From positions 1-64,000 of the forward strand of contig NZ_JAAALA010000022.1 in NCBI RefSeq assembly GCF_009905535.1: a DNA stretch of 64,000 bases. The letters are read 5' to 3'. Positions within the stretch are counted from its first letter, which is position 1. Each line of letters starts with the position of its first letter. The notes under the pieces were generated by a model. The model did no database searches. It was not told the origin of the DNA and was given only the letters and a program-made list of their open reading frames with translations. Source of the DNA: Caulobacter sp. SLTY. Its GTDB lineage: Bacteria; Pseudomonadota; Alphaproteobacteria; Caulobacterales; Caulobacteraceae. Positions 44,967 through 53,411 of the stretch are shown here, in pieces. Position numbers and translations under genes: made by a program.

Positions 44967-45980
44967 ATGACCGATCTTGACGCCTTCATCGCCGGCCTGC
45001 CGAAGGCCGAACTGCACCTGCATATCGAAGGCAGCCTGGAGCCCGAGCAGATGTTCGAGTTCGGTCGCCGCAACCGCGTAGACCTGCCGTTCAAGACCGT
45101 GGAGGAGGTCCGGGCGGCCTACGCCTTCTCCAACCTGCAGGACTTCCTGGACATCTACTACCAGGGCGCGGGGGTGCTGCAGACGGAACAGGACTTCCAC
45201 GACCTGGCCATGGCCTATTTCGACCGACTGTCTGCCGACGGCGGGGTGCACGCCGAGATCTTCTTCGATCCTCAGACCCACACCGACCGCGGCCTGCCGT
45301 TCAGCATCGCCGCCGACGGCCTGCTGTCGGGCATGAAGGCGGCCCAGACCAAGCATGGCATCTCCAGCAAGCTGATCCTCTGCTTCCTGCGACACCTGGA
45401 GGAGGACGCCGCCTTCGAGACCCTCAAGGCCGCCGAGCCCTATCTCGACCGCATCGCCGGGGTGGGCCTGGACTCTTCGGAGGTCGGCCATCCGCCCTCG
45501 AAGTTTGCAAAGGTGTTCAAGGCGGCGGGCGAACGCGGCCTGCTGAAGGTCGCCCACGCCGGCGAGGAAGGCCCACCTGAATATGTCTGGGAAGCGCTGG
45601 ACCTGCTGAAGGTTGACCGCATCGACCACGGCAACCGCAGCCTGGAAGACCCCGCCCTCACCGCACGCCTGGCGGCGATGGACATGACCCTGACCGTCTG
45701 TCCGTTGTCGAACCACAAACTTTGCGTGGTCGAGGATCTGGCCAACCATCCGCTCAAACGCATGCTGGACCTGGGCCTGCACGCCACCATCAACAGCGAC
45801 GACCCGGCCTATTTCGGCGGCTATGTCGGCGACAACTACCGGGCCGTGACGGGATCCCTGGGCCTGACCAGGGAAGACCTGATCCTTCTGGCCAAGAACA
45901 GCTTCACCGGCAGCTTCCTCGATGAGGAACGGGTGGCACTCCACCTCCAGGCGATCGACGCCTACGCGGCTGCCAACTGA
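44967..45980 (+). CDS. Adenine deaminase (Add-family, 'SLEPE' type)
   Basis: 337 residues. The zinc ligands HLHIEG (His17, His19), HAGE and the SDDPAYFGGYV region are intact. The combination HIEGSLEPEQMF and SDDPAYFGGY is that of the adenine-deaminase branch (fungal Aah1-like, EC 3.5.4.2) of the adenosine deaminase family; adenosine deaminase remains a possible alternative. It converts adenine to hypoxanthine in purine salvage or catabolism. The ATG at 44967 has GGAG upstream. It is divergent from the URC/upp genes and adds to a nucleobase-use block. Confidence 0.82.
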   Translation: MTDLDAFIAGLPKAELHLHIEGSLEPEQMFEFGRRNRVDLPFKTVEEVRAAYAFSNLQDFLDIYYQGAGVLQTEQDFHDLAMAYFDRLSADGGVHAEIFFDPQTHTDRGLPFSIAADGLLSGMKAAQTKHGISSKLILCFLRHLEEDAAFETLKAAEPYLDRIAGVGLDSSEVGHPPSKFAKVFKAAGERGLLKVAHAGEEGPPEYVWEALDLLKVDRIDHGNRSLEDPALTARLAAMDMTLTVCPLSNHKLCVVEDLANHPLKRMLDLGLHATINSDDPAYFGGYVGDNYRAVTGSLGLTREDLILLAKNSFTGSFLDEERVALHLQAIDAYAAAN

Positions 45981-45992
45981 CCCCCAACGGAA

Positions 45993-46018
45993 AGGGGCCG
46001 CCCAGACGGACGGCCCCT
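45993..46018 (+). terminator. Hairpin after the adenine deaminase gene
   Basis: Stem AGGGGCCG / CGGCCCCT with a 10-base loop. There is no real U-tail (CCCTCAAACC follows), so termination strength is uncertain. It may also act on the converging minus-strand gene at 46041. Confidence 0.5.
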
Positions 46019-46040
46019 CCCTCAAACCTTCCTCCAGCGC

Positions 46041-46874
46041 TTAGCTGGTGATCCGGTAGCGGCCACGGCGGTCGGGACAGACGCGCACGTAGCGATAGTC
46101 GGTCCGGCCGCGGTAATCGGTCGGCGCCACGGCCAGGCGGCAGCGGTTGCGGATGTACCAGTCGCGGTCATATCGACCGCTGCGCGAACCGGCCCGATAG
46201 CGCGGCTCACGGTACTCGTAGGTCTGGGCGTAGGTGTAATAGTAGCCGTCCGTGTCGCAGGCGGCCGACTTCTCGCCGATGTTGGCCCCGATCGCGCCGC
46301 CTACGATGGCGCCCAGCACGGTGCCTTCTGTCTGGGCTTCGTTGTCGACGACGTTCGAGCCGATGGCCGCGCCGGCCAGGGCGCCGAACAGGCCGCCGAT
46401 CACCTGGCCGCGGTCTTCGCGACGCTCGCAGTCCTCGTGCCGCCAGCCGGCATAGTAGTCGCGGCCATCGCGGTCGAGGCCGTAGCCGTCCCGGTCACGG
46501 CCGGGGCCGCCGCGGTCATAGCCATAGTCGACGCGGGCGTTCGGGTCGTAGCGCCATTCGCCGTAGCGGCGAACATAGGCGCCGTAGCCGTACCGGCGAT
46601 CGTAGTCGGCGCGGTCGCGCTCCCACTGGGCGCGGCGGGCCTCATAGTCCTGGCGACGCTGCTGGTAGTTGGCCTGGCGGCGCTCATAGTCGGCCTGGCG
46701 GCGTTCCCACTCGCGGCGGGCCTGCTCGTACTCGCGCTGCTCTTGGCGGTAGTCTTCCTGCTGGTCCTGCCATTGTTCGTAGGTCTGCGGCGCCGGATAG
46801 CGCTGCTGGGCCAGGGCGGCGCCCGCGCTCATGGCCAGGGCACTGGCCATGGTGATCGTCAGTATATGTCTCAT
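46041..46874 (-). CDS. Glycine-zipper envelope protein
   Basis: 277 residues. A signal peptide (MASALAMSAGAALA) precedes a charged helical stretch rich in Glu/Arg/Gln (YRQEQREYEQARREWERRQ, repeated, ~35-95), then a Tyr/Asp/Arg-rich region, a glycine zipper (IGGLFGALAGAAIGSNVVDN ... VLGAIVGGAIGANIGEK, ~162-205; '2TM'-type) and a C-terminal YRVCPDRRGRYR domain with paired cysteines. Zipper segments of this kind occur in outer-membrane-associated proteins. Function unknown. Confidence 0.78.
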   Translation of the reverse strand: MRHILTITMASALAMSAGAALAQQRYPAPQTYEQWQDQQEDYRQEQREYEQARREWERRQADYERRQANYQQRRQDYEARRAQWERDRADYDRRYGYGAYVRRYGEWRYDPNARVDYGYDRGGPGRDRDGYGLDRDGRDYYAGWRHEDCERREDRGQVIGGLFGALAGAAIGSNVVDNEAQTEGTVLGAIVGGAIGANIGEKSAACDTDGYYYTYAQTYEYREPRYRAGSRSGRYDRDWYIRNRCRLAVAPTDYRGRTDYRYVRVCPDRRGRYRITS

Positions 46875-47011
46875 CGTTTTTCAGCTCCCAAACGATTGAA
46901 CGGCCTTGACGGCCGCACGCGCGGGCCTCCCCGTCCCGGGACCCGATGGTTGCTGAAACGCTGATACGCGGTGCGGGTTGCCAGCCGCCCCGCAATACCG
47001 CCCAGAGTTGG

Positions 47012-48160
47012 TTACAGCTCGTCCTCGCGGGTCGGCTGGCCCAGCAGGGCGCGGCCGGCCAGTTCGAAGATCTGCGAGGAGACCATGATGTGGTGCGGGA
47101 TCACATGGGCGTCGCGGAAGCGCCGCTGCAAGGGACTGTCCAGGAATACCGCCGCCCCGCCGCCCAGATCATAAACCCGCCGTGTCGCCTCCGCGCAGGT
47201 CCGCGCGGCGTGGGCGCAGGCCAGCCGCAGCCGGGCGCGGTCGGCCAGCGTCGCCCCGCCCTCGTCCCGCACCGCTGTCCAGACCCGCTCTGCCGCCCCG
47301 AATACCCCGGCGCGGGCCGCTTCTACCTCGGCGGCCGCACGGGCGAACTCGGCCTGCACCACATTGCGCTCGGCCAGAGTTCGGCGAGAGCCCTGCGAGG
47401 AGGACGCGGCGGCTATGGCCGAAAAATCGTCCAGGGCGCCCTTGGCGTTGCCCAGGGCCACGGCGGCGATGCCCAGCGCCAACATGCCGAACGGCGGGAA
47501 GCGGAACACCGCCCCATCGGCCAGCGGCGGGTCGGACTGCAGCGCCACCGACCGGCCCTTGGGGACCAGCACGTCCCTGACCGCGAAATCGAGACTGCCG
47601 GTGCCGCACAGGCCGGCCGTGCGCCAGGTATCGATGAACTCCACCTCGGCGGCGGGAAACAACATCATCCGGTGCTGCGGCTGGCCCGCGGCGTCACGCT
47701 GGGGCCCGTCCTCGCCCATCAGCATCGCCCCGCCGGCGATCCAGGCGGCATTCTGAGACCCGCTGCCCCATTTCCAACGGCCGGTGACCCGCCAGCAGTC
47801 GCCTTCGTCGATGGCCCGGCCCATGGGGGCGAACACACCGCCGGCGATGGCGCCCGGATCTCCGAACACCTCGGCGGCCTGATCGGGCGGGAGGCGCGCC
47901 GACATCATCGCGGTGGTCGAGGCGATCATCAGGCACCAGCCGGTCGAGGCGTCGGCTTCGCTGAGCGCCTCGATGGCGCCGGCTACCTCGAGCGGTTCAC
48001 TTTCCAGCCCGCCCAGGGACCTGGGAATCAGCATCCTGAGGAGGCCTGCGCCGGCCAGCTTGCCGGCCAGATCGGCCGGCATGCGTCGAGCGTCCTCGAT
48101 TTCCCGCGCCCGCTCGCGCGCTTCCGCCTGGAAGCTCCGGGCCGTCTCCACCGGGTTCAT
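47012..48160 (-). CDS. Acyl-CoA dehydrogenase-like flavoprotein
   Basis: 382 residues, with the acyl-CoA dehydrogenase / DszC-like fold: an N-terminal helical domain (LLRMLIPRSLGGLESEPLEV), the middle FAD-binding beta domain (TGRWKWGSGSQNAAWIAGGA) and a C-terminal helical bundle (DLGGGAAVFLDSPLQRRFRDAH). A catalytic glutamate of the classical enzymes is not evident, and the pattern resembles flavin-dependent monooxygenases of group D or an uncharacterised subgroup. The ATG at 48160 has GAGGGGAAA upstream. Substrate unknown. Confidence 0.8.
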   Translation of the reverse strand: MNPVETARSFQAEARERAREIEDARRMPADLAGKLAGAGLLRMLIPRSLGGLESEPLEVAGAIEALSEADASTGWCLMIASTTAMMSARLPPDQAAEVFGDPGAIAGGVFAPMGRAIDEGDCWRVTGRWKWGSGSQNAAWIAGGAMLMGEDGPQRDAAGQPQHRMMLFPAAEVEFIDTWRTAGLCGTGSLDFAVRDVLVPKGRSVALQSDPPLADGAVFRFPPFGMLALGIAAVALGNAKGALDDFSAIAAASSSQGSRRTLAERNVVQAEFARAAAEVEAARAGVFGAAERVWTAVRDEGGATLADRARLRLACAHAARTCAEATRRVYDLGGGAAVFLDSPLQRRFRDAHVIPHHIMVSSQIFELAGRALLGQPTREDEL

Positions 48161-48171
48161 GCCGTTTCCCC

Positions 48172-48960
48172 TCAAGTTTTGGGGAACAGGACCACCACGC
48201 CACGCCTCATGTCCAGCCGAACCCGCCAACGCGACCAGAAGTCGGCACCCAGCGAGCCGGTCAGCGCCGGGTCCAGCCCGGCGATCAGCCCCGCCTCGGC
48301 CTCCTCATAGAGGGCGTCGGCCACCGACAGCGCTCGCAATCGCGCGGGGGCGGCGTTGCGGGCCAGCGGGTCCAGCGCATCGCGCGGCGGCTTCAGGGCG
48401 GCGATCCGGTCGTTCAGCCGCACCAAGCCCGCGGAGCTCCAGTCGATGGCGAACAGGCCGGACCGCGCTCGCCGATCGTCCGACGCCGACGCCCGCACCG
48501 TCGGTGTTCCGCCGACCATGACCAGGGGCAGGGTCCGTCCGCCCAGGCGCGTTGCGCTCCGCGGCTGTATGCTCACCCGGCAGGGCTTGAAATCCAGGTC
48601 CACCACCTGCCCGGCCAGGACGTCGGCCCCAATCACCCCGGCGATGGGGGTGTCGAACCCCGGTGCGCGGCCGTCCAGGTCGGCCACCTTCACCGGCAGG
48701 GCCTTGATCCTCAGCCCGTCGATGCGCACCGCCGCCACCAGGTCGACCGCCGCGAAGCCTTCGGTCTGGGCGCGGGTCTCGTGGATCAGGGTGGTGGGGG
48801 CGGAAGGGTCGATCAGATAGTCGCCGGCGATCCCGGCCACCTCGGCGGGGACCACCACCGCGCCGTTCTCGAACCAGCAGTCGGCGGCCAGGGCGGGGAC
48901 GGAAAACAGGCCGCTCGCCGCCGCCAGGGCGGCGCAGGCCAGCCTGTGGGGCCTGTTCAG
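48172..48960 (-). CDS. Exported pepsin-like/aspartyl-protease-fold protein with probable CTG start
   Basis: 262 residues if translation begins at CTG (48960). In that reading the N-terminus NRPHRLACAALAAASGLFSV followed by PALA is a textbook signal peptide; no ATG/GTG/TTG lies upstream in frame before the HxlR gene, and the first such codon (GTG, 48858) would remove the signal. The mature part resembles retropepsin-like domains (LIDPSAPTTLIHE, GVIGADVLAGQVVDLDF, repeated), but the canonical catalytic Asp-Thr/Ser-Gly is not obvious, so it may be inactive. The CTG overlaps the HxlR stop (CTGA), implying coupling. Confidence 0.65.
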   Translation of the reverse strand: MNRPHRLACAALAAASGLFSVPALAADCWFENGAVVVPAEVAGIAGDYLIDPSAPTTLIHETRAQTEGFAAVDLVAAVRIDGLRIKALPVKVADLDGRAPGFDTPIAGVIGADVLAGQVVDLDFKPCRVSIQPRSATRLGGRTLPLVMVGGTPTVRASASDDRRARSGLFAIDWSSAGLVRLNDRIAALKPPRDALDPLARNAAPARLRALSVADALYEEAEAGLIAGLDPALTGSLGADFWSRWRVRLDMRRGVVVLFPKT

Positions 48961-49442
48961 CCGGCGGCCCGCGCCAGAGCCTCGCCCACCGTCGGGGCGG
49001 CGACGTCCTGGTCGGTGCGGCGCAGGTCGCGCTCGCCGGGGGCCTCGTCACAGGTGGCGCAGACCATCTTGGGGCGGAACGGATGGCCGTCATGGGTCAT
49101 CACGAACGGCCCGTTGCCCTCGCCGTACACATGCCGCTCGCCCCAGTCGTAGAGGGTCAGAAGCACGGGGCGCAGATCGCGACCTCGCGCGGTGAGGAGG
49201 TATTCCTGGCGGGGCGGGCGGTCGGAGTATTGCCGGGGTTCCAGCACCCCGTGGGCGACCAGCGCCTTCAGCCGCGAGGCCAGCACGTTGCGTGCCACCC
49301 CCAGCCGTTCCTGCCACTGTTCGAACCGCCGCACCCCGTTGAAGGCGTCGCGCAGGATCAGCAGGGTCCAGGGATCGCCGACCACTTCCAGCGTCGCGGC
49401 GATGGGGCAGGTCTGACGGGAATAATCGGCGGTTCGGCCCAT
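48957..49442 (-). CDS. HxlR-family transcriptional regulator with C-terminal CxxC
   Basis: 161 residues. The HxlR winged helix reads CPIAATLEVVGDPWTLLILR, FNGVRRFEQWQERLGVARNV and RLKALVAHGVLEPRQYSDRP. The N-terminal cysteine of the CPIA motif is conserved in redox-responsive members. A C-terminal extension has a second CATCDEAP pair, possibly metal- or redox-linked. The start MGRTADYSRQ (49442) is preferred over a codon 36 bases upstream. The stop overlaps the CTG of the downstream protease-like gene. Confidence 0.85.
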   Translation of the reverse strand: MGRTADYSRQTCPIAATLEVVGDPWTLLILRDAFNGVRRFEQWQERLGVARNVLASRLKALVAHGVLEPRQYSDRPPRQEYLLTARGRDLRPVLLTLYDWGERHVYGEGNGPFVMTHDGHPFRPKMVCATCDEAPGERDLRRTDQDVAAPTVGEALARAAG

Positions 49443-49509
49443 AACCGTCAAAGTGATCCTTCCCCGCAGGGAAGGCAAGGGGGGTTTTGATTAAAGACGG
49501 AGAACGGGC

Positions 49510-49534
49510 GGCCCCTCCCAGGCGGGGAGGGGCC
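49510..49534 (-). terminator. Hairpin after the Q/R-rich lipoprotein gene
   Basis: 10-bp perfect stem GGCCCCTCCC / GGGAGGGGCC with a 5-base loop just beyond the stop of the lipoprotein gene. Minus-strand bases beyond it have a TCTTTAAT stretch, but no long U-run. Confidence 0.55.
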
Positions 49535-49541
49535 TAGCCGG

Positions 49542-51188
49542 CTACTCCTGACCGTCGCCCTGGCGCGCGGCCTTGGCGGCGGCCTTCTCCTCGCGCCGCT
49601 TGGCCTTTTCTTCCTGCCGATCAGCCTTCTGTTCCTGCTTCTGCTGCTGCTGGGCGGCCTTCTGCTCCTGGCGCTGTTGTTGCGCCGCCTGTTGCTGTTG
49701 CTGCCGCTGCTGCTGGGCGGCCTGCTGCGCCGCCTGCTGTTCAGCGCGGCGGGCGGCCTGCTGCTCCTGCTGCTGGCGCTGCTGCGCCTGACGAGCCGCC
49801 TGCTGCTCCTGCTGTTGCCGCTGCTGCTGGGCCTGGCGCTCAGCCTGCTGTTCCTGCTGCTGGCGCTGTTGAGCCTGACGGCCCGCCTGTTGCTCCTGCT
49901 GCTGACGCTGGCGGGCGGCCTGCTGCTCCTGCTGTTGCTGTCGCTGTTGGGCCTGACGGGCGGCCTGCTGTTCCTGCTGTGCGCGCTGCTGAGCCTGGCG
50001 TTGGGCCTGGTTGTCCTGCTTCTGCTCCTGGCGGTCCTGGCGGCGCTCCTGCTTCTCCTGCTGGCGCTCCTGCTTCTCCTGCTGGCGCTCCTGCTTCTGC
50101 TGAAGCTGCTCCTGGCGCTGCTCCTGCTTCTGTTCCAGACGGTCCTGACGACGCTCTTGCTTCTGCTCGATCCGATCCTGGCGCTGCTCCTGCTTCTGTT
50201 CCAGACGGTCCTGACGACGCCCTTGCTTCTGCTCGATCCGATCCTGGCGTTGTTCCTGCTTCTGTTGAAGCTGCTCCTGGCGCTGTTCCTGCTTCTGTTC
50301 CAGCCGATCCTGCTTCTGCTCGCGGCGATCCTCGCGGCGCTGCTCCACGGCCCGTTGCTGAGCCTCCTGCCGCGCCTCGACGGTGCGCCGTTCACGCTCG
50401 GCGCGGGCTTGATCCAGCTGATCCTGGCGGCGGCGCTCCAGCGCCTCGGCGCGGCGCGCGACCACCAACGGCGGGGGCAGGTCGTCCCGCCGCTCGCGCC
50501 GGTCGGCCCGGCGCCAGTCGTCGCCCCGGCGGTCATAGACATCGTTCCAGCGCTCGCGCTCGCGCTGCGCGATCACCTCGCGGCGGCGCCAGGTCGCGTT
50601 CTCAACCCGCCGGCGCTCGGCCCGCCGGGCCGCGCGCCGCAGTTCGGCGGCCCGCACATAGTAGCGGCTGGCATAGTTCGAGCGGCTGCGCCGATACTCA
50701 TAGGGCAGAGGCCGACCATAGCTGTCATAGACCACCGCCAGCGCCCCGCCGGCATAGGCGTAGCCGAAATCCGGGTCCCGAACGAACCAGGGCTCATCCT
50801 CGCCGGCCCGATAGTAATAATAGCGCTCACCGCCGTAGGGCAGGGGCTCCATCACCCGCCAGCCATCGTTCTCGTCCTCCCAGTAGACGGGATCGACATC
50901 GTCATACTCGTAATAATAGTCCGGAGCCTCGTCCGCGTAGTAGCCGTCCGCGGCGGCGACATCCTGCCAGTAGTCGCGCTGGGCGGCGGGGGCGGCGGCG
51001 GCCAGGACGGGTACGGCCGGGGCGTCGGGGAGGTTCTCGGCCAGGGGGGCGACGTCCTCGGTCAGGTCGATGGCCAGCTGTTCGGAGGTTGGCCCCTCGG
51101 CCACGGGCGGCGTCTTGGCCGGCTGGTCGCAGGCGGCCAGGGTCAGCGCCAGGGCGGCGGCGGACGCCAACAGGGCGGGCTTGAACAT
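49542..51188 (-). CDS. Lipoprotein with very long Q/R-rich helical repeat
   Basis: 548 residues. Lipobox LAAC (MFKPALLASAAALALTLAAC) with Cys20 acylated. Residues ~70-180 are Tyr/Asp/Glu-rich (YYEYDDVDPVYWEDENDG and similar). From ~185 a charged region continues into a repeat built on QEQRQDRIEQKQERRQDRLE (roughly 285-400) and then QQRQQQEQQAARQAQ (400-500), with almost no Pro or Gly: a predicted long helix or coiled coil. GAAGGAG precedes the ATG. Likely outer-membrane anchored, extending into the periplasm (inference). Functions proposed for similar proteins are unproven. Confidence 0.78.
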   Translation of the reverse strand: MFKPALLASAAALALTLAACDQPAKTPPVAEGPTSEQLAIDLTEDVAPLAENLPDAPAVPVLAAAAPAAQRDYWQDVAAADGYYADEAPDYYYEYDDVDPVYWEDENDGWRVMEPLPYGGERYYYYRAGEDEPWFVRDPDFGYAYAGGALAVVYDSYGRPLPYEYRRSRSNYASRYYVRAAELRRAARRAERRRVENATWRRREVIAQRERERWNDVYDRRGDDWRRADRRERRDDLPPPLVVARRAEALERRRQDQLDQARAERERRTVEARQEAQQRAVEQRREDRREQKQDRLEQKQEQRQEQLQQKQEQRQDRIEQKQGRRQDRLEQKQEQRQDRIEQKQERRQDRLEQKQEQRQEQLQQKQERQQEKQERQQEKQERRQDRQEQKQDNQAQRQAQQRAQQEQQAARQAQQRQQQQEQQAARQRQQQEQQAGRQAQQRQQQEQQAERQAQQQRQQQEQQAARQAQQRQQQEQQAARRAEQQAAQQAAQQQRQQQQQAAQQQRQEQKAAQQQQKQEQKADRQEEKAKRREEKAAAKAARQGDGQE

Positions 51189-51324
51189 CGCGGTACTCCT
51201 TCAACCGGGGCCACCTGAACGGGTGGGGGGACCCAAAGCTCCCGCGGGTCTTGTCGCGGGCCGATACATGGCTCACATGACAGCCCGCGCCTGAACCTGG
51301 CCTGAACTTCGAGGGAAAGCCAAC

Positions 51325-52509
51325 ATGTCCGCCGATCCTGTCGTCATTGCCTCATTCGCGCGTACCCCGATGGGGGGGTTCCAGGGGGTTTTGTCCGGCG
51401 TGAAGGCCACTGATCTGGGGGCCGTGGCGGTCAAGGCGGCGTTGGATCGGGCCGGGATCTCCGGCGACAAGGTCGAGCAGATCTTCATGGGGTGCGTGCT
51501 GCCGGCGGGGCTGGGGCAGGCGCCGGCGCGGCAGGCGGCGTTGAACGCCGGGTTGCCCCTGTCGGTCGAGGCGACCACGGTCAACAAGATGTGCGGCAGC
51601 GGGATGCAGGCGGCGATCATGGCGCACGACGCCCTGGCCGCGGGCAGCGCCGACATTATCGTGGCCGGCGGCATGGAGAGCATGTCCGGGGCGCCCTACC
51701 TGCTGACCAAGCACCGGGGCGGGGCGCGGATCGGGCATGATACGATCAAGGACAGCATGTATCTCGATGGCCTCGAGGACGCCTACACGCCCGGCAAGCT
51801 GATGGGGGCCTTCGCCGAGGATTCGGCCCGCAGCTACCAATTCACCCGCGAGGACCAGGACGCCTACGCCATCGAGAGCCTGAACCGGGCCAAGGCGGCG
51901 ATCGACAGCGGGGCCTTCGAAGCGGAGATCGTTCCGGTCGAGGTCAAGACCCGCAAGGGCGTCGAGACGGTCAGCCAGGACGAGCAGCCGCCCAAGGGCG
52001 ACGCGGCCAAGATTCCGACCTTGAAGCCCGCCTTCGCGTCGGACGGCACGATTACCGCGGCCAACGCCAGCTCGATCAGTGACGGCGCCGCCGCCCTGGT
52101 GATGACCCGCGAGTCGGTGGCCAGGGCGCTGGGCATGCCGATCGTCGCCCGCGTGGTGGCCCATGCGGCCCACGCCCATGAGCCGGGTCAGTTCACCACC
52201 GCTCCGGTGCCGGCCATGCGGAAGGCGCTGAACAAGGCCGGCTGGAGTGTCGAGGACGTCGATCTGTTCGAGGTCAACGAGGCCTTCGCCGTGGTGGCCA
52301 TGATCGCCCAGCGGGAGCTGGGCATCCCGCGCGACAAGCTGAACGTCAACGGCGGCGCGACGGCGCTGGGCCATCCCATCGGCGCCTCGGGCGCGCGTAT
52401 TCTCGCCACCCTGCTCAGCGCCCTCAAGGCGCGCGGCGGCAAGCGGGGCCTGGCCAGCCTGTGCATCGGCGGCGGCGAGGCGACCGCAATGGCGGTGGAG
52501 TTGGTCTGA
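51325..52509 (+). CDS. Acetyl-CoA acetyltransferase (thiolase)
   Basis: 394 residues, normal for thiolase II. The nucleophile Cys90 (KMCGSGMQA), NEAFA, GGATALGHPIGASG (catalytic His) and CIGGGEA (second Cys) are intact. It condenses or cleaves acetyl-CoA/acetoacetyl-CoA. GAGGGAAA precedes the ATG. No polyhydroxyalkanoate or ketolysis partner is adjacent, so pathway assignment is open; it may feed beta-oxidation. Confidence 0.92.
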   Translation: MSADPVVIASFARTPMGGFQGVLSGVKATDLGAVAVKAALDRAGISGDKVEQIFMGCVLPAGLGQAPARQAALNAGLPLSVEATTVNKMCGSGMQAAIMAHDALAAGSADIIVAGGMESMSGAPYLLTKHRGGARIGHDTIKDSMYLDGLEDAYTPGKLMGAFAEDSARSYQFTREDQDAYAIESLNRAKAAIDSGAFEAEIVPVEVKTRKGVETVSQDEQPPKGDAAKIPTLKPAFASDGTITAANASSISDGAAALVMTRESVARALGMPIVARVVAHAAHAHEPGQFTTAPVPAMRKALNKAGWSVEDVDLFEVNEAFAVVAMIAQRELGIPRDKLNVNGGATALGHPIGASGARILATLLSALKARGGKRGLASLCIGGGEATAMAVELV

Positions 52510-52511
52510 GC

Positions 52512-53075
52512 CTACCGGCCCGCTCCCTGGTCGTTGATGTTGCGGACACCGGGCACGCCTGCGATCTGGACGTCGCCGCCGCGGTGGCCGGCGGGGCAGG
52601 GACCCAGGTGCTTGAGTTGCACGGCCATATCGACGGTGCCATTGGCCGCGGCTTGATTGGCGCCGACCGTGGTCAGGGTCGCTATCACGGTGAAATCCTT
52701 GGTGAAATCGCCCTTTGCCGCGCCGGAGGTGGTCGTCTCGCCGCCGACGCTGGTCTTGCACACGGTGTAGAAGGTCCAGGTGCCGTCGGCCTGGCGGCTG
52801 TACTCCCGCTGGCTGCAGTCGCCGGCATCGGCGACGCTCAGCCAGCTGACCCGCTGCTCGGTTTCCTTGTCCAGGCAGATGGACATGGTTCGGGTCTGGC
52901 CGCGGGCTGTGACCACATGCTGCCATTGTCCCAGTTCGCGAGGCGGCGGGCCCTCGCCGCCGGTGACCTTGGTCTTCGTTGCCGGCTTGGCGTCGGTCTT
53001 GGCCGGATCCTTGTCGCAGGCGCCCAGCAGGGCCAGAGCGGCGATCACGGTGGCGCTGGCGAGGAGGTGGCGCAT
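52512..53075 (-). CDS. DUF3617 lipoprotein
   Basis: 187 residues. Lipoprotein signal (MRHLLASATVIAALALLGAC, Cys20) followed by DUF3617: PRELGQWQHVVTARGQTRTM, TMSICLDKETEQRVSWL, C-x...C pairs (SVADAGDCSQREY, FYTVCKTSV), ending in a Gly-rich tail. DUF3617 proteins are periplasmic lipoproteins of unknown function. Converges on the thiolase gene by 2 bases. Confidence 0.82.
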   Translation of the reverse strand: MRHLLASATVIAALALLGACDKDPAKTDAKPATKTKVTGGEGPPPRELGQWQHVVTARGQTRTMSICLDKETEQRVSWLSVADAGDCSQREYSRQADGTWTFYTVCKTSVGGETTTSGAAKGDFTKDFTVIATLTTVGANQAAANGTVDMAVQLKHLGPCPAGHRGGDVQIAGVPGVRNINDQGAGR

Positions 53076-53153
53076 GAGAATCCTTGGAGACACTGTGGCG
53101 ATTTTCCCGACGATAACGGGGATCATCCGGCCGCGCGAGGCGCTATATTCGTT

Positions 53154-53411
53154 ATGATGACCCACGTGACCGACAACCAGGCCGCCGGCCGCTACGAACT
53201 GGAAGAGGAGGGGCTGACCGCCTACGCCGACTATCGGCGCGAGGACGGCCGGCTTATCATCGATTATGTGTTCTCGCCCGTGCCGCTGCGGGGCAAGGGG
53301 ACCTCCGACCGGCTGATGCGTGGGGTCCAGGCCGACGCCAGGGCCAAGGGCGAGACGATCGTGCCGATCTGCGGCTATGCCGCGACCTGGCTGCGGCGGC
53401 ATCCCAACTGA
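53154..53411 (+). CDS. Small GNAT-like acetyltransferase (GNAT_acetyltr_2/YjdJ type)
   Basis: 85 residues. YELEEEGLTAYADYRREDGRLIIDYVFSPVPLRGKGTSDRLMR and IVPICGYAATWLRRHP match the short 'N-acetyltransferase YidJ/YjdJ'-type fold; RGKGTSDRLM is the acetyl-CoA-binding R/Q-x-x-G-x-G/A-like loop. No target known. Two ATGs in tandem (53154, 53157) can serve as start. Its stop overlaps the next gene's ATG (TGATG), so the pair is coupled. Confidence 0.78.
   Translation: MMTHVTDNQAAGRYELEEEGLTAYADYRREDGRLIIDYVFSPVPLRGKGTSDRLMRGVQADARAKGETIVPICGYAATWLRRHPN

Noticed and set aside
41109..45980. Nucleobase block as a genomic island
   Set aside because: Composition matches neighbours, and no integrase, tRNA or direct repeats flank it; it looks like normal chromosome.
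49677..51218. Leu-rich 513-residue frame antisense to the Q/R-rich lipoprotein
   Set aside because: The poly-leucine is just the complement of CAG/CGC-rich repeats; lipobox, ribosome-binding site and stop all support the minus-strand gene.
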